Below, piece after piece: positions 36,427-48,547 of a stretch of 64,000 nucleotides of DNA (position 1 is the stretch's first letter; each line of letters begins with the position of its first letter). The stretch lies in assembly GCF_913774235.1 (NCBI RefSeq), contig NZ_CAJYDW010000006.1:1-64000 (forward strand), in the 5' to 3' direction. This DNA comes from an uncultured Pseudomonas sp. (GTDB lineage Bacteria > Pseudomonadota > Gammaproteobacteria > Pseudomonadales > Pseudomonadaceae). A model generated the notes under the pieces. It had not been told where the DNA came from. It saw only the letters and a list, made by a program, of their open reading frames with translations, and did not search any database. The position numbers were made by a program, and so were the translations under genes.

Positions 36427-36503
36427 TGGTGTCCCAGAGTGGGGTCGAACCACCAACCTTCCCCTTAGGAGGGGGATGCTCTATCCAATTGAGCTACTGG
36501 GAC
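36427..36503 (-). tRNA. tRNA-Arg (CCT)
   Basis: A 77-nucleotide cloverleaf including an encoded CCA. The acceptor stem GTCCCAG pairs with CTGGGAC, the D arm reads AGCTCAATTGGATAGAGC, the anticodon stem TCCCC/GGGGA encloses CTCCTAA, and the T arm contains GGTTCGACC. Anticodon CCT decodes AGG. It borders the lipid-linked sugar cassette. Confidence 0.96.
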
Positions 36504-36635
36504 AGGAAAGGGCGACATGGTAGCGATCACCAGACGGTTTGTCATGCCTCCGCTGATGCCGGAAAGGCTCGCCAGAACGTGGGCCACCCTGCCGTTCACT
36601 CTTATAGTTTTGCAATTTCGGCAGCACGTCGGTAA

Positions 36636-36647
36636 ATTGACGTCAAT
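36636..36647. promoter_or_regulatory. 12-bp perfect palindrome between tRNA-Arg and amrZ
   Basis: ATTGACGTCAAT reads the same on both strands. It includes TTGACG, which could be a -35 element in either direction. It lies in the 259-base divergent gap between tRNA-Arg and amrZ. I recognise no regulator with this site. Confidence 0.35.
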
Positions 36648-36762
36648 AAAAACAGTTACCTAGGGAAAGGTGTTCTTTAGCGTCCCAGGTGCCCGTGCGT
36701 GCTAGCGGAACGAACGAGGGCTCACGCCTTCACTGATTTTTGACTCCAGATGAAGTACCTCA

Positions 36763-37077
36763 ATGACCCAGGCCATTAGATCCTACTCAAGCCGTACCGC
36801 TGACAAATTCGTCGTGCGCCTGCCCGAGGGCATGCGAGAGCGCATCGCGGATGTGGCCCGCAACCATCACCGCAGCATGAACTCCGAGATCATCGCGCGT
36901 CTCGAGCAGAGCCTGCAGCAGGAGGGCGCCCTGGGCGACGACCCAGGCTTACGCCTGGACAGCCCGGAAATCAATGCCAACGAGCGGGAGCTGCTGCAGC
37001 GCTTTCGCCAGCTGTCCGGCCGACAGCAAAACGCGCTGATTTCCCTCATCGCCCACGATATCGACGCCGCCTCCTAG
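36763..37077 (+). CDS. amrZ: Ribbon-helix-helix regulator AmrZ/AlgZ
   Basis: A 104-residue DNA-binding protein. The Arc-type ribbon-helix-helix domain covers about residues 8-52 ([38 protein letters not shown]). The C-terminal tetramerisation region has [19 protein letters not shown]. It closely follows P. aeruginosa AmrZ, which controls alginate, twitching, c-di-GMP and represses fleQ. Here it sits between the motility and core regions. A nine-codon reading frame overlaps its start. Confidence 0.95.
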   Translation: MTQAIRSYSSRTADKFVVRLPEGMRERIADVARNHHRSMNSEIIARLEQSLQQEGALGDDPGLRLDSPEINANERELLQRFRQLSGRQQNALISLIAHDIDAAS

Positions 37078-37129
37078 GGTCGCCCAGGCTGCCCTGCCCC
37101 GGGCAGCCTCTTGCCTTAGCCTGCCCTGA

Positions 37130-38575
37130 CTACATCAGGAACAGGGTGGCGAGCCCCAGGAAGATGAAGAAGCCACCGCTGTCGGTCACCGCGGTGATCA
37201 GCACGCTGGACCCCATTGCCGGATCGCGACCGAAGCGCTGCAGGGTCATGGGAATGAGCACACCCATGAAGGCGGCAAGCAGCAGATTCAGGGTCATGGC
37301 CCCCATCATCACCAGCCCCAGCGACCAGCTGCTGTAGAGATAGAAGGCCACCAGGCCGATCACTCCCCCCCAGATCACCCCATTGCACAGTGCCACGCCC
37401 ATTTCCTTGCGCAGCAGGCGCGCGGTGCTGGTCACGTTGATCTGCCCCAGAGCCATGGCCCTGACGATCATGGTGATGGCCTGGTTGCCCGAATTGCCAC
37501 CGATCCCAGCCACGATGGGCATGAGCGCGGCCAGGGCCACCAGTTTCTCGATCGAGCCTTCAAACAGACCGATCACCCGCGAGGCGATGAAAGCGGTGAT
37601 TAGATTGGTAGCCAACCAGGTCCAGCGGTTGCCCACCGATTTCCACACCGAGGCGAAGACGTCTTCGTCTTCACGCAGACCGGCCATGTTGAGGACTTCG
37701 CTCTCGCTTTCCTCGCGGATCAGGTCGACCATCTCGTCGATGGTGAGACGACCGATCAGCTTGCCGTTCTTGTCCACCACGGGCGCCGAGACCAGGTCAT
37801 AGCGCTCGAAGGCCTGGGCGGCGTCGTAAGCATCCCCATCGGGATGGAAGGCGACCGCCTCCTTGGCCATCACCTCGGCCACCAGCTTTTCCGGGTCGTT
37901 GACCAGCAGACGCTTGATCGGCAGCACGCCCTTGAGGATGCTGTCGGTATCGATGACGAAGAGCTTGTCGGTGTGGTCCGGCAGCTCCTTGAGCCGCCGC
38001 AGATAGCGCAGTACCACCTCCAGGGCGACGTCGTCGCGGATGGTCACCATCTCGAAGTCCATCAGGGCACCGACCTGGTCCTCTTCGTAGGACAGGGCGG
38101 AACGCACCCGCTCGCGCTGCTGGGCATCCAGGGCTTCCATGAGTTCATGGACCACATCGCGCGGCAGATCGGGCGCCAGATCGGCGAGCTCGTCGGCATC
38201 CAGCTGGCCGGCCACGGCAAGGATCTCCTGATCGTCCATGTCGGCGATCAGGGTTTCGCGCACGGCATCCGAGACTTCCAGCAGGATTTCGCCATCGCGC
38301 TCGGTCTTGACCAGCCCCCAGACGGTCAGGCGGTCTTCCTGCGGCAGGGCTTCCAGGATGAAGGCGACGTCGGCCGGGTGCAGCTCGTCCAGCCGTGCAC
38401 GCAGCTCTTCGAGGCCTTCTTCGGGAATATCGGCGGGGGAGACGGGGCCGCGGCCCTGGTCTTCACGCGCCTCGACGGCGAGGTCGTAGCGCTCCAGTAA
38501 CTCGACGACCTGGGCGAGCCGCTCTTGCAGCGTCTCGTGGGGCTTTCTGATCTCTGCTTCGTTCACTACGGTCAT
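37130..38575 (-). CDS. mgtE: Magnesium transporter MgtE
   Basis: A 481-residue channel. The N-terminal MgtE_N superhelical domain covers about 40-150 (LHPADVAFILEALPQEDR). Two CBS domains follow at about 155-285, then five membrane helices from about 300 to the end (GNSGNQAITMIVRAMALGQI contains the pore region). The ATG at 38575 is preferred over a longer frame because CGGAGTG lies upstream and the product starts MTVVNEAEIRKPHE as in relatives. It gates Mg2+ entry by cytosolic Mg2+ sensing. Confidence 0.95.
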   Translation of the reverse strand: MTVVNEAEIRKPHETLQERLAQVVELLERYDLAVEAREDQGRGPVSPADIPEEGLEELRARLDELHPADVAFILEALPQEDRLTVWGLVKTERDGEILLEVSDAVRETLIADMDDQEILAVAGQLDADELADLAPDLPRDVVHELMEALDAQQRERVRSALSYEEDQVGALMDFEMVTIRDDVALEVVLRYLRRLKELPDHTDKLFVIDTDSILKGVLPIKRLLVNDPEKLVAEVMAKEAVAFHPDGDAYDAAQAFERYDLVSAPVVDKNGKLIGRLTIDEMVDLIREESESEVLNMAGLREDEDVFASVWKSVGNRWTWLATNLITAFIASRVIGLFEGSIEKLVALAALMPIVAGIGGNSGNQAITMIVRAMALGQINVTSTARLLRKEMGVALCNGVIWGGVIGLVAFYLYSSWSLGLVMMGAMTLNLLLAAFMGVLIPMTLQRFGRDPAMGSSVLITAVTDSGGFFIFLGLATLFLM

Positions 38576-38782
38576 AGCGCACTCCGGCCCGCCGGCGGAG
38601 CGCACCGACGAACCCTATCTCAACAACGGGACGAAAAAGGCGATTGAGTGTTGACTGGGTAAGTCCATAAGGGATGACCACTGCCCCGGCGGGGCTGACG
38701 GCGGGGATGATACACCGGACCGGTTGTGGGTGCGAAGGCAAAAGGTTTTCAAAACAGCTATTTGCACGGCTTCCAAGCCGGT

Positions 38783-38823
38783 GAGCAGACAGCGCTCGAG
38801 CTCTCGTCGAGAGCGCCCTGCTC
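38783..38823. repeat. Interrupted inverted repeat upstream of the DUF4124 gene
   Basis: GAGCAG ... CTGCTC outer arms enclose GCGCTC ... GAGCGC inner arms, forming a long imperfect hairpin 38 bases before the DUF4124 start. There is no T run, so it is not an ordinary terminator. The role is unknown. Confidence 0.4.
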
Positions 38824-38861
38824 CGCTAAGCTTGAGCCCCTAACGTCAAGGAGGACGTCCC

Positions 38862-39338
38862 ATGAAGAAGCTGCTCGTGCTCGGCCTGCTGCTGGGCTGC
38901 ACCAGCGCGCCGGCGGCCACGGTGTATCGCTGTGAAGATGCCACCGGCCAGGTCACCTTTTCCGCCACGGGTTGCGCTCCGGACAGCGATGGCACGCTGC
39001 AGCGTGCGGACAACCCTCGCCCAGGCGGCGCCAAGCCCACCCTGATGGCGAAACCGAAAGCCGCACCGCGCAAACCCAAGGCACAGGAGCCGACGGTGGT
39101 CGCCGCCAAGACGGATGGTTGCGGCGATCTGCTCACCGCCAGCGAAAGGCGTCAGGCGATCATTCGCGGACAGGTGAAGGCCGGCATGAGCCGCGCGGAC
39201 GTGGAGAACGCCCTGGGCCAACCGCGGCGGATCTCCCAACTGGACACCCTGACGCGCTATCACTACGAGGCGCGCAACCGCAAGGAGCGTTCGCGCCTGG
39301 TAACCTTCGATGAGCGGGGTTGCGTGCGTCGACGCTGA
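38862..39338 (+). CDS. Secreted DUF4124 protein with SmpA/OmlA-like tail
   Basis: A 158-residue exported protein. The N-terminal signal (MKKLLVLGLLLGC) could be read as a lipobox (LLGC) or as a Sec signal cut after PAA. Residues 20-45 match DUF4124 (TVYRCEDATGQVTFSATGC). The C-terminal 60 residues (VKAGMSRADVENALGQPRR ... VTFDERGCVRRR) resemble the SmpA/OmlA fold. The function is unknown; an envelope location is likely. It converges on pheA. Confidence 0.8.
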   Translation: MKKLLVLGLLLGCTSAPAATVYRCEDATGQVTFSATGCAPDSDGTLQRADNPRPGGAKPTLMAKPKAAPRKPKAQEPTVVAAKTDGCGDLLTASERRQAIIRGQVKAGMSRADVENALGQPRRISQLDTLTRYHYEARNRKERSRLVTFDERGCVRRR

Positions 39339-39347
39339 CGCACGCAA
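39320..39347. terminator. Strong hairpin between convergent DUF4124 and pheA genes
   Basis: An 11-bp perfect stem (TTGCGTGCGTC / GACGCACGCAA) with a 6-base loop spans the stop codon of the DUF4124 gene and the gap to pheA. No T tract follows, so it may be a bidirectional attenuating structure rather than a classic terminator. Confidence 0.5.
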
Positions 39348-39362
39348 CCAGCCGGGACCGCG

Positions 39363-40457
39363 TCAGAGCACGGCGCGGGGGTAGGAGCCGAGGACCTTGA
39401 GGGCCACGGCGCTGCTGGACAGTCGCTCCAGCACGTCGCGGATCAGCGGATCGGCCTGGTGGCCAACGAAGTCGATGAAGAAGACATAGGTCCACTTGCC
39501 GCTGCGCGAGGGGCGCGTCTCGATCCGGCTGAGGTCGATGTTGTTGGCGTGGAACGGCAGCAGCAGCTCATGCAGGGCACCGGGCTTGTTCTGCATGGAG
39601 ACTATGATGGAGGTCTTGTCGTCGCCACTGGGCGGCACGTCCTGATTGCCGATGATGAGGAAGCGCGTGGAGTTGTCCGGGCGGTCCTCGATCTTCTGCT
39701 GTACCGGGGTCAGGCCGTAGAGCGAGGCTGCCATGTCGCCGGCGATGGCCGCGCTGTTCCACTCCCCTTTCACCCGCCGCGCCGCCTCGGCGTTGCTGGC
39801 CACCGCCACCCGCTCGACGCTCGGATAGTAGGAGTCCAGCCACTTGCGGCATTGGGCCAGCGACTGGGCATGGGAATAGATGCGGGTGATGCTGTCGGCC
39901 TTGGTGTTCTCGCCGATCAGCAGGTGGTGGTGGATGCGCAGCTCGACTTCGCCACAGATGGACAGGTTATGTTCGAGAAAGCTGTCCAGGGTGTGGTTGA
40001 CCGCACCCTCGGTGGAGTTCTCCACCGGCACCACGCCGAACTGGGAGGCGCCGGCAGCGACCTCACGGAACACCTCGTCGATGGCGGCCATGGGGCGCGT
40101 CACCACGGCCTTGCCGAAGTGCTTGAGCGCGGCGGCCTGGGAGAAGGTGCCTTCCGGGCCTAGGTAGGCCACGTGCAGCGGCTCTTCCAGGGCCAGGCAG
40201 CAGGACATAATCTCGCGGAACAGCCGCGCCATGTCCTCGTTGCCCACCGGACCGGCGTTACGCTCCATCACCCGCTTGAGCACCTGAGCCTCGCGCTCGG
40301 GTCGATAGAACACGGGCTTCTCACCCTCCGCCAGCGTCTTCATCTTGACCCGCGCCACATCCTGGGCGCAGCGGGCGCGTTCGCTGATCAGCTCCTGGAT
40401 GCGTTCGTCCAGACTGTCGATGCGCAGGCGCAGGGCCTTGAGCTCGTGTTCCGACAT
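39363..40457 (-). CDS. pheA: Bifunctional chorismate mutase / prephenate dehydratase (P-protein)
   Basis: A 364-residue cytoplasmic enzyme of phenylalanine synthesis. Residues 1-90 are an AroQ-type chorismate mutase (LRLRIDSLDERIQELISERA). Residues 95-270 are the dehydratase (YLGPEGTFSQAAALKHFG, VPVENSTEGAVNHTLD, DNSTRFLIIG). Residues about 280-360 are an ACT domain for Phe feedback (NKPGALHELLLPFHANNIDL, IETRP). It starts two bases after serC in the gyrA-serC-pheA order. Confidence 0.97.
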   Translation of the reverse strand: MSEHELKALRLRIDSLDERIQELISERARCAQDVARVKMKTLAEGEKPVFYRPEREAQVLKRVMERNAGPVGNEDMARLFREIMSCCLALEEPLHVAYLGPEGTFSQAAALKHFGKAVVTRPMAAIDEVFREVAAGASQFGVVPVENSTEGAVNHTLDSFLEHNLSICGEVELRIHHHLLIGENTKADSITRIYSHAQSLAQCRKWLDSYYPSVERVAVASNAEAARRVKGEWNSAAIAGDMAASLYGLTPVQQKIEDRPDNSTRFLIIGNQDVPPSGDDKTSIIVSMQNKPGALHELLLPFHANNIDLSRIETRPSRSGKWTYVFFIDFVGHQADPLIRDVLERLSSSAVALKVLGSYPRAVL

Positions 40458-40459
40458 GG

Positions 40460-41541
40460 TTAGCCGTGCTCCTTCTCGAATTCGGCCAGGTAGGTCACCA
40501 GGGCCTGAACGGCCTCCAGGGTAACGGCGTTATAGATGGAGGCACGCATGCCGCCCACCGAACGATGCCCTTGCAGGTACAGCAGCCCACGCTCGTCGGC
40601 ACCCTTGAGGAAAGCCTTGTCCAGGCGCTCGTCAGCCAGGCGGAAGGGCACGTTCATCCAGGAGCGGTCGTTCTTGGCGATGGGGTTGCTATAGAAGTCG
40701 CTGGCGTCGATAAAGCCGTACAGCAGGTCCTTCTTCTGGCGATTCAGCCGCTCCATGGCGGGCAGGCCGCCCTGCTCCTTGAGCCACTTGAACACCAGGC
40801 CCGAGAGGTACCAGGAGAAGGTCGCCGGGGTGTTGTACATGGAGCCGTTGTCGGCCTCGACCTTGTAGTCCAGCAGCGTCGGGCAGGCGGCGCGGGCGCG
40901 ACCCAGCAGGTCTTCGCGGACGATCACCACCACTAGGCCGCTGGGGCCGATGTTCTTCTGGGCGCCGGCGTAGATCAGGCCGAAACGCGAGACGTCCAAC
41001 GGGCGCGAGAGGATGTCAGAAGAGGCATCCGCCACCAGGGGTACGTCACCTACCTCGGGAATCCAGTCGAATTCCAGGCCGCCGATGGTCTCGTTGGGCG
41101 TGTAGTGGACGTAGGCGGCGTCCTTGGACAGCTGCCACTCGTTCTGCCCGGGGATGGCGAAGTAATCGTACTGCTTGGCGCTGGCGGCGACGTTGACGGC
41201 GCCATAATGCTGCGCCTGCTCGATGGCCTTGCGCGACCAGATGCCGGTATCAATGTAGTCGGCCTTGCCGCCTTCGGGCATCAGGTTCATCGCCAACTGG
41301 GCGAATTGCAGGCTGGCGCCGCCCTGGAGGAACAGCACCTTGTAGTTGTTGGGGATGACCAGCAGCTCGCGCAGGTCGGCTTCGGCCTGGCTGGAGATGG
41401 CGGTGAAGTCCTCACCGCGGTGACTCATCTCCATCACCGACAGGCCACGCCCCTGCCAGTCCAGCAGATCGGCCTGGGCCTGGCGCAGCACCGCTTCGGG
41501 CAGGGCCGCCGGACCGGCGCAGAAGTTGTAGGCACGCTTGC

Positions 41542-41545
<4 letters not shown>
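40460..41545 (-). CDS. serC: Phosphoserine aminotransferase
   Basis: A 361-residue PLP enzyme converting 3-phosphohydroxypyruvate to phosphoserine, and serving pyridoxine synthesis. It begins [17 protein letters not shown]. The PLP lysine lies in [13 protein letters not shown]. Other family stretches are [13 protein letters not shown] and [12 protein letters not shown]. The ATG overlaps the gyrA stop by four bases, so translation may be coupled. Confidence 0.97.
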
Positions 41546-44382
<2,837 letters not shown>

Positions 44383-44614
44383 GAGAAGCCTGGTTCCTTC
44401 TGATCTGAAAAGCGCTAGGGCCCGTCCGCACGTCGGCCGAGCCTGATATAGGAGAGGCGAAAGCCCGTCTGGCGGCGCCTGCCACCGGCGGCGCAAAGGG
44501 CGCTCCAACCGGTGTTCGGCACTGCATCACCGCCTGCCGAGGGCTTTCGAACAAAGCCTGTGCAAAGAGCGAAATTCTAACACATTCAGGGATGTATCCG
44601 CCCCTGCGATCACC

Positions 44615-45688
44615 TCAATGCAGGCGGCGGCGATTCATCAACTCGGCCATCTTCTTGGCATCCGGTCGTTCCACCACACCGCGCTCGGTGACGATGGCGT
44701 CGATGAGATCGGCGGGCGTCACGTCGAACACCGGATTGAACGCCTCTACCTCGGCGGCGAAACGCTTACCACCAACCTCCAGCAACTCGTGACCGGCGCG
44801 CTCCTCGATGGGGATGTCGTCACCCGAGGCGAGATTCATGTCGATAGTGGAACTGGGCGCCACCACCATGAAGCGCACGCCGTGGTGCATGGCGATGACC
44901 GCCAGGTTGTAGGTACCGATCTTGTTGGCCACGTCGCCATTGGCAGTGATGCGATCGGCGCCGACGATCACCCAGGCGACGTTGCGCGTCTTCATCAGGT
45001 GCGCCGCGGCAGCATCGGCATTGAGGCTGACCGGGATGCCCTCCCCGGCCAGCTCCCAGGCGGTCAGGCGCGAGCCTTGCAGCCAGGGGCGGGTCTCGTC
45101 GGCGTGGACGCATTCCACCAGGCCGTCGAGGTGGGCAGCGCGCAGCACGCCCAGGGCGGTGCCGAAGCCACCGGTGGCCAGGGCGCCGGTGTTGCAGTGG
45201 GTGAGGAAGGTCTGCTTGCTGGTGTCGTGCTTGCGGATCAGCTCGACGCCCAGCTGGGCCATGGTCAGGTTGGCCTCGCGGTCGCTCAGGTGGATGGCCA
45301 CCGCCTCGGCTTCCAGCGCCGCCAGGGCGCCGTCGCCGGATGCCCGCGTCAGGCGCTCGCGCATGCGATTGAGCGCCCAGAACAGATTGACCGCGGTGGG
45401 CCGTGACGCCGCCAGTAGCTCGAAATCGGCGGTGATGGTCTCTTCCCAGTCCTCACCGGCGGCGGCGCGTTGCCGGGCCCCCAGGACCACGCCATAGGCC
45501 GCGCTGATACCGATGGCCGGCGCGCCCCGTACCAGCATGTCGCGAATGGCCTGAGCCACCTCGGCGGCGCTGTGACAGGCGACCCAGTGTTCGCGCAGTG
45601 GCAACAGGCGCTGATCGAGCAGGTGCAGAGCACCGTCCCGCCAGTCGATCGCCTTGACCTTTTCCGCCGCCAGCAGACGCTCTCGCAT
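44615..45688 (-). CDS. mtnA: Methylthioribose-1-phosphate isomerase
   Basis: A 357-residue enzyme of methionine salvage that converts methylthioribose-1-phosphate to methylthioribulose-1-phosphate. It has [35 protein letters not shown] with the catalytic Cys, and [19 protein letters not shown] with the catalytic Asp. The GAGGAG site before 45688 sets the start. It is divergent from mtaD, which acts in the same pathway, and lies 232 bases upstream of gyrA. Confidence 0.97.
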   Translation of the reverse strand: MRERLLAAEKVKAIDWRDGALHLLDQRLLPLREHWVACHSAAEVAQAIRDMLVRGAPAIGISAAYGVVLGARQRAAAGEDWEETITADFELLAASRPTAVNLFWALNRMRERLTRASGDGALAALEAEAVAIHLSDREANLTMAQLGVELIRKHDTSKQTFLTHCNTGALATGGFGTALGVLRAAHLDGLVECVHADETRPWLQGSRLTAWELAGEGIPVSLNADAAAAHLMKTRNVAWVIVGADRITANGDVANKIGTYNLAVIAMHHGVRFMVVAPSSTIDMNLASGDDIPIEERAGHELLEVGGKRFAAEVEAFNPVFDVTPADLIDAIVTERGVVERPDAKKMAELMNRRRLH

Positions 45689-45806
45689 GATCTCTCCTCG
45701 ACCTGAATCTATAGCCCGCCAGTATACCGGCATCGGCGCGCGGATTTAGCGGTAGCGCCGCAAGGACCGCTATACTGCCGGCTCGCCCCTCACGGAACCG
45801 CCGCAG

Positions 45807-47132
45807 ATGCCCACCCCCGCGCCCCTGGACCTCTTGTTGCTCCCCAGCTGGATAGTGCCGGTGGAGCCCGCCGGGGTGGTCTTGCGCGACTACGCCCTGG
45901 GCGTGCGCGACGGCTGCATCGCGCTGCTCGCCCCGCGCAGCGAGGCCTTGCGCCACCCAGCGAAGGAAACTGTCGAGCTGCCGGGCAAGGTGCTGATTCC
46001 CGGCCTGATCAACGCCCACGGCCATGCCGCCATGACGCTCTTCCGCGGCATGGCCGATGACCTGCCGCTGCAGACCTGGCTGCAGGACCACATCTGGCCC
46101 GCCGAGGGTCGCTGGGTCGACGAGGACTTCGTCCGCGACGGCACCACCCTGGCCATCGCCGAGCAGATCCGTGGCGGCATCACCTGCTTCTCGGACATGT
46201 ACTTCTATCCCCAGGTAGCCTGCGAGGCGATCCATCGCACCGGCGTGCGCGCCCAGGTCTGCCTGCCCATCCTCGACTTCCCCATCCCCGGCGCCCGCAC
46301 CGCGGACGATATGATCCGCCGCGGCCTGGAGCTGTTCGACGACATGAAGCTGCACGAGCGCATCAGCGTGGCCTTCGGCCCCCATGCGCCCTACACCGTG
46401 GCCGACGCCAAGCTCGAAGAGATCCTGGTACTCGCCGAACAGTTGCAGGCGCCGATCCAGATGCACGTGCACGAAACCGCCTTCGAGGTGGAGCAGGCCC
46501 TTGAACAGACCGGCGAGCGGCCGCTGTCGCGCCTGCGTCGCCTGGGCCTGCTCGGCCCGCGCTTCCAAGCCGTGCACATGACCCAGGTCGACGACGAGGA
46601 TCTGGAAAACCTGGTCGAGACCAACAGCCACGTCATCCACAGCCCCGAATCCAATCTCAAGCTGGCCAGTGGTTTCTGCCCGGTGGAGCGCCTCTGGCAG
46701 GCTGGCGTCAACGTCGCCATCGGCACCGACGGCGCGGCCAGCAACAATGATCTCGACCTGCTCGGCGAGACCCGCACCGCCGCCCTGCTGGCCAAGGCCG
46801 TCGCCGGCTCGGCCACCGCCCTCGATGCCCATCGCGCCCTGCGCATGGCGACGCTCAACGGCGCCCGCGCCCTGGGACTGGAGCGCTGCCTGGGGTCGCT
46901 GGAAGTTGGCAAGGCCGCCGACCTGACCGCCGTCGACCTCAGCGGCCTCGCCCAACAGCCGCTCTACGACCCCGTTTCGCAACTTATCTATGCCACCGGC
47001 CGCGACCGCGTCAGCGACGTCTGGGTCGGTGGCGTGCCGCTGCTGCGCCAAAGCGAACTCGTGCGCCTGGACGAGGCCGAACTCATAGCCAATGCCCAGC
47101 AGTGGGCCACCCGTATCCAGCAGGGCGCCTGA
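45807..47132 (+). CDS. mtaD: 5'-methylthioadenosine / S-adenosylhomocysteine deaminase (TRZ/ATZ family)
   Basis: A 441-residue amidohydrolase. It has [13 protein letters not shown] (metal HxH), [22 protein letters not shown] and [13 protein letters not shown]. In Pseudomonas this enzyme deaminates methylthioadenosine to methylthioinosine, feeding the salvage pathway that includes MtnA next door. It starts 118 bases from the divergent mtnA and is followed by ubiG after 33 bases. Confidence 0.93.
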   Translation: MPTPAPLDLLLLPSWIVPVEPAGVVLRDYALGVRDGCIALLAPRSEALRHPAKETVELPGKVLIPGLINAHGHAAMTLFRGMADDLPLQTWLQDHIWPAEGRWVDEDFVRDGTTLAIAEQIRGGITCFSDMYFYPQVACEAIHRTGVRAQVCLPILDFPIPGARTADDMIRRGLELFDDMKLHERISVAFGPHAPYTVADAKLEEILVLAEQLQAPIQMHVHETAFEVEQALEQTGERPLSRLRRLGLLGPRFQAVHMTQVDDEDLENLVETNSHVIHSPESNLKLASGFCPVERLWQAGVNVAIGTDGAASNNDLDLLGETRTAALLAKAVAGSATALDAHRALRMATLNGARALGLERCLGSLEVGKAADLTAVDLSGLAQQPLYDPVSQLIYATGRDRVSDVWVGGVPLLRQSELVRLDEAELIANAQQWATRIQQGA

Positions 47133-47165
47133 CGCGCCCCGCTCTCTTTGCCCCTGGAGAACACC

Positions 47166-47864
47166 ATGTCCAACGTCGATAACGCCGAGATCGCCAAGTT
47201 CGAGGCCCTCGCCTACCGCTGGTGGGACCGCGAGAGCGAATTCAAGCCGCTGCACGACATCAACCCGCTGCGCGTCAACTGGATCGACCAGCACGCGGGC
47301 CTGGCCGGCAAGAAGGTGCTGGACGTCGGTTGCGGCGGCGGCATCCTCAGCGAGGCCATGGCCCAACGTGGTGCCCAGGTGACCGGCATCGACATGGCCG
47401 AAGCCCCTCTCGCCGTGGCTCGCCTGCACCAGCTGGAATCCGGCGTGCCGGTGGAATACATCCAGGAAACCACCGAGGACCATGCGCGCAAGCACGCCGG
47501 CACCTATGATGTGGTGACCTGCCTGGAGATGCTCGAACACGTGCCGGACCCCTCCTCGGTGATCAAGGCCTGCCATGACCTGGTCAAGCCGGGCGGCCAG
47601 GTGTTCTTTTCCACCATCAACCGCAATCCCAAGGCATATCTGTTCGCCATCGTCGGCGCCGAGTACGTGCTGCGCCTGCTGCCACGCGGCACCCATGACT
47701 TCCGCAAATTCATCCGCCCCTCGGAACTGGGTGCCTGGGCGCGCGCCGCCGGTCTCAATGTGCGCGACATCATCGGCCTCACCTATAACCCACTGACCAA
47801 GAGATACAAACTCGAAGGCGACGTGACGGTTAACTACATGGTGCGCACCCAACGCGAGGATTGA
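47166..47864 (+). CDS. ubiG: Ubiquinone O-methyltransferase UbiG
   Basis: A 232-residue SAM methyltransferase performing both O-methylations in ubiquinone synthesis. It has [20 protein letters not shown] at the start, motif [27 protein letters not shown] and [16 protein letters not shown]. The start at 47166 is chosen by family N-terminus; an ATG six codons earlier is possible. mupP follows after three bases. Confidence 0.97.
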   Translation: MSNVDNAEIAKFEALAYRWWDRESEFKPLHDINPLRVNWIDQHAGLAGKKVLDVGCGGGILSEAMAQRGAQVTGIDMAEAPLAVARLHQLESGVPVEYIQETTEDHARKHAGTYDVVTCLEMLEHVPDPSSVIKACHDLVKPGGQVFFSTINRNPKAYLFAIVGAEYVLRLLPRGTHDFRKFIRPSELGAWARAAGLNVRDIIGLTYNPLTKRYKLEGDVTVNYMVRTQRED

Positions 47865-47867
47865 TCC

Positions 47868-48539
47868 ATGCGTCTGCAAGCGGTCCTCTTCGACATGGAC
47901 GGCACCCTGCTGGACACGGCGCCGGACTTCATCGCCATCCTCCAAGCCATGCGCCAGGACCAGGGGCTCCCGCCGGCCGATGAAGCCCGCCTGCGCGGCG
48001 TCATCTCCGGTGGCGCCAAGGCCATGATTTTGGCCGGCTTCGAGGTCGACCCATTCGGCACGGAGCTGGAACCTCTGCGCCTGGAATTCCTCGAGCGCTA
48101 CCAGGAGCATTGCGCGGTCCATACCCGGCTGTTCGACGGCATGGACGAGATCCTGCGCGATCTCGAGGCCGCCCGGCTGCGCTGGGGCGTGGTGACCAAC
48201 AAGCCGGTGCGCTTCGCCGAGCCGATCATGCAGCGCCTGGGCCTGGCCGAACGCTCGGCCTGCCTGGTCTGCCCGGATCACGTCACCCGCAGCAAGCCGG
48301 ATCCAGAGATGGTGTTGCTGGCCTGCCGGCAACTGGACGTCGATCCCCAGACCGCCCTGTTCATCGGTGACGACCTGCGCGACATCGAATCCGGCCGCGC
48401 GGCGGGCAGCAAGACGGTAGCGGCGCGCTACGGCTACATCCATCCGGACGATCGCCCAGAGCACTGGGGCGCCGACGCCATCATCGACCACCCGCTGGAA
48501 TTGCGCGCCCTGCTCGACCGCGCACTGTGCGGCTGCTAG
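47868..48539 (+). CDS. mupP: N-acetylmuramic acid 6-phosphate phosphatase MupP
   Basis: A 223-residue HAD phosphatase. The motifs are [12 protein letters not shown] (nucleophile Asp), GVVTNKP (motif II) and SKPDPEM with [15 protein letters not shown] (motifs III/IV). The gene order ubiG-mupP-yciK matches the Pseudomonas locus where MupP removes phosphate from MurNAc-6-phosphate in peptidoglycan recycling. A generic phosphoglycolate phosphatase annotation would be the alternative. Confidence 0.92.
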   Translation: MRLQAVLFDMDGTLLDTAPDFIAILQAMRQDQGLPPADEARLRGVISGGAKAMILAGFEVDPFGTELEPLRLEFLERYQEHCAVHTRLFDGMDEILRDLEAARLRWGVVTNKPVRFAEPIMQRLGLAERSACLVCPDHVTRSKPDPEMVLLACRQLDVDPQTALFIGDDLRDIESGRAAGSKTVAARYGYIHPDDRPEHWGADAIIDHPLELRALLDRALCGC

Positions 48540-48547
48540 GAGGCTGG

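Noticed and set aside
36700-36740. Possible AlgU (sigma-22) promoter before amrZ
   Set aside because: GAACGA followed by CACTGA has roughly the right spacing, but both boxes deviate too much to call.
45453-48491. Open frame of 1012 codons on the minus strand
   Set aside because: It runs antisense to mtaD, ubiG and mupP, each supported by clear motifs.
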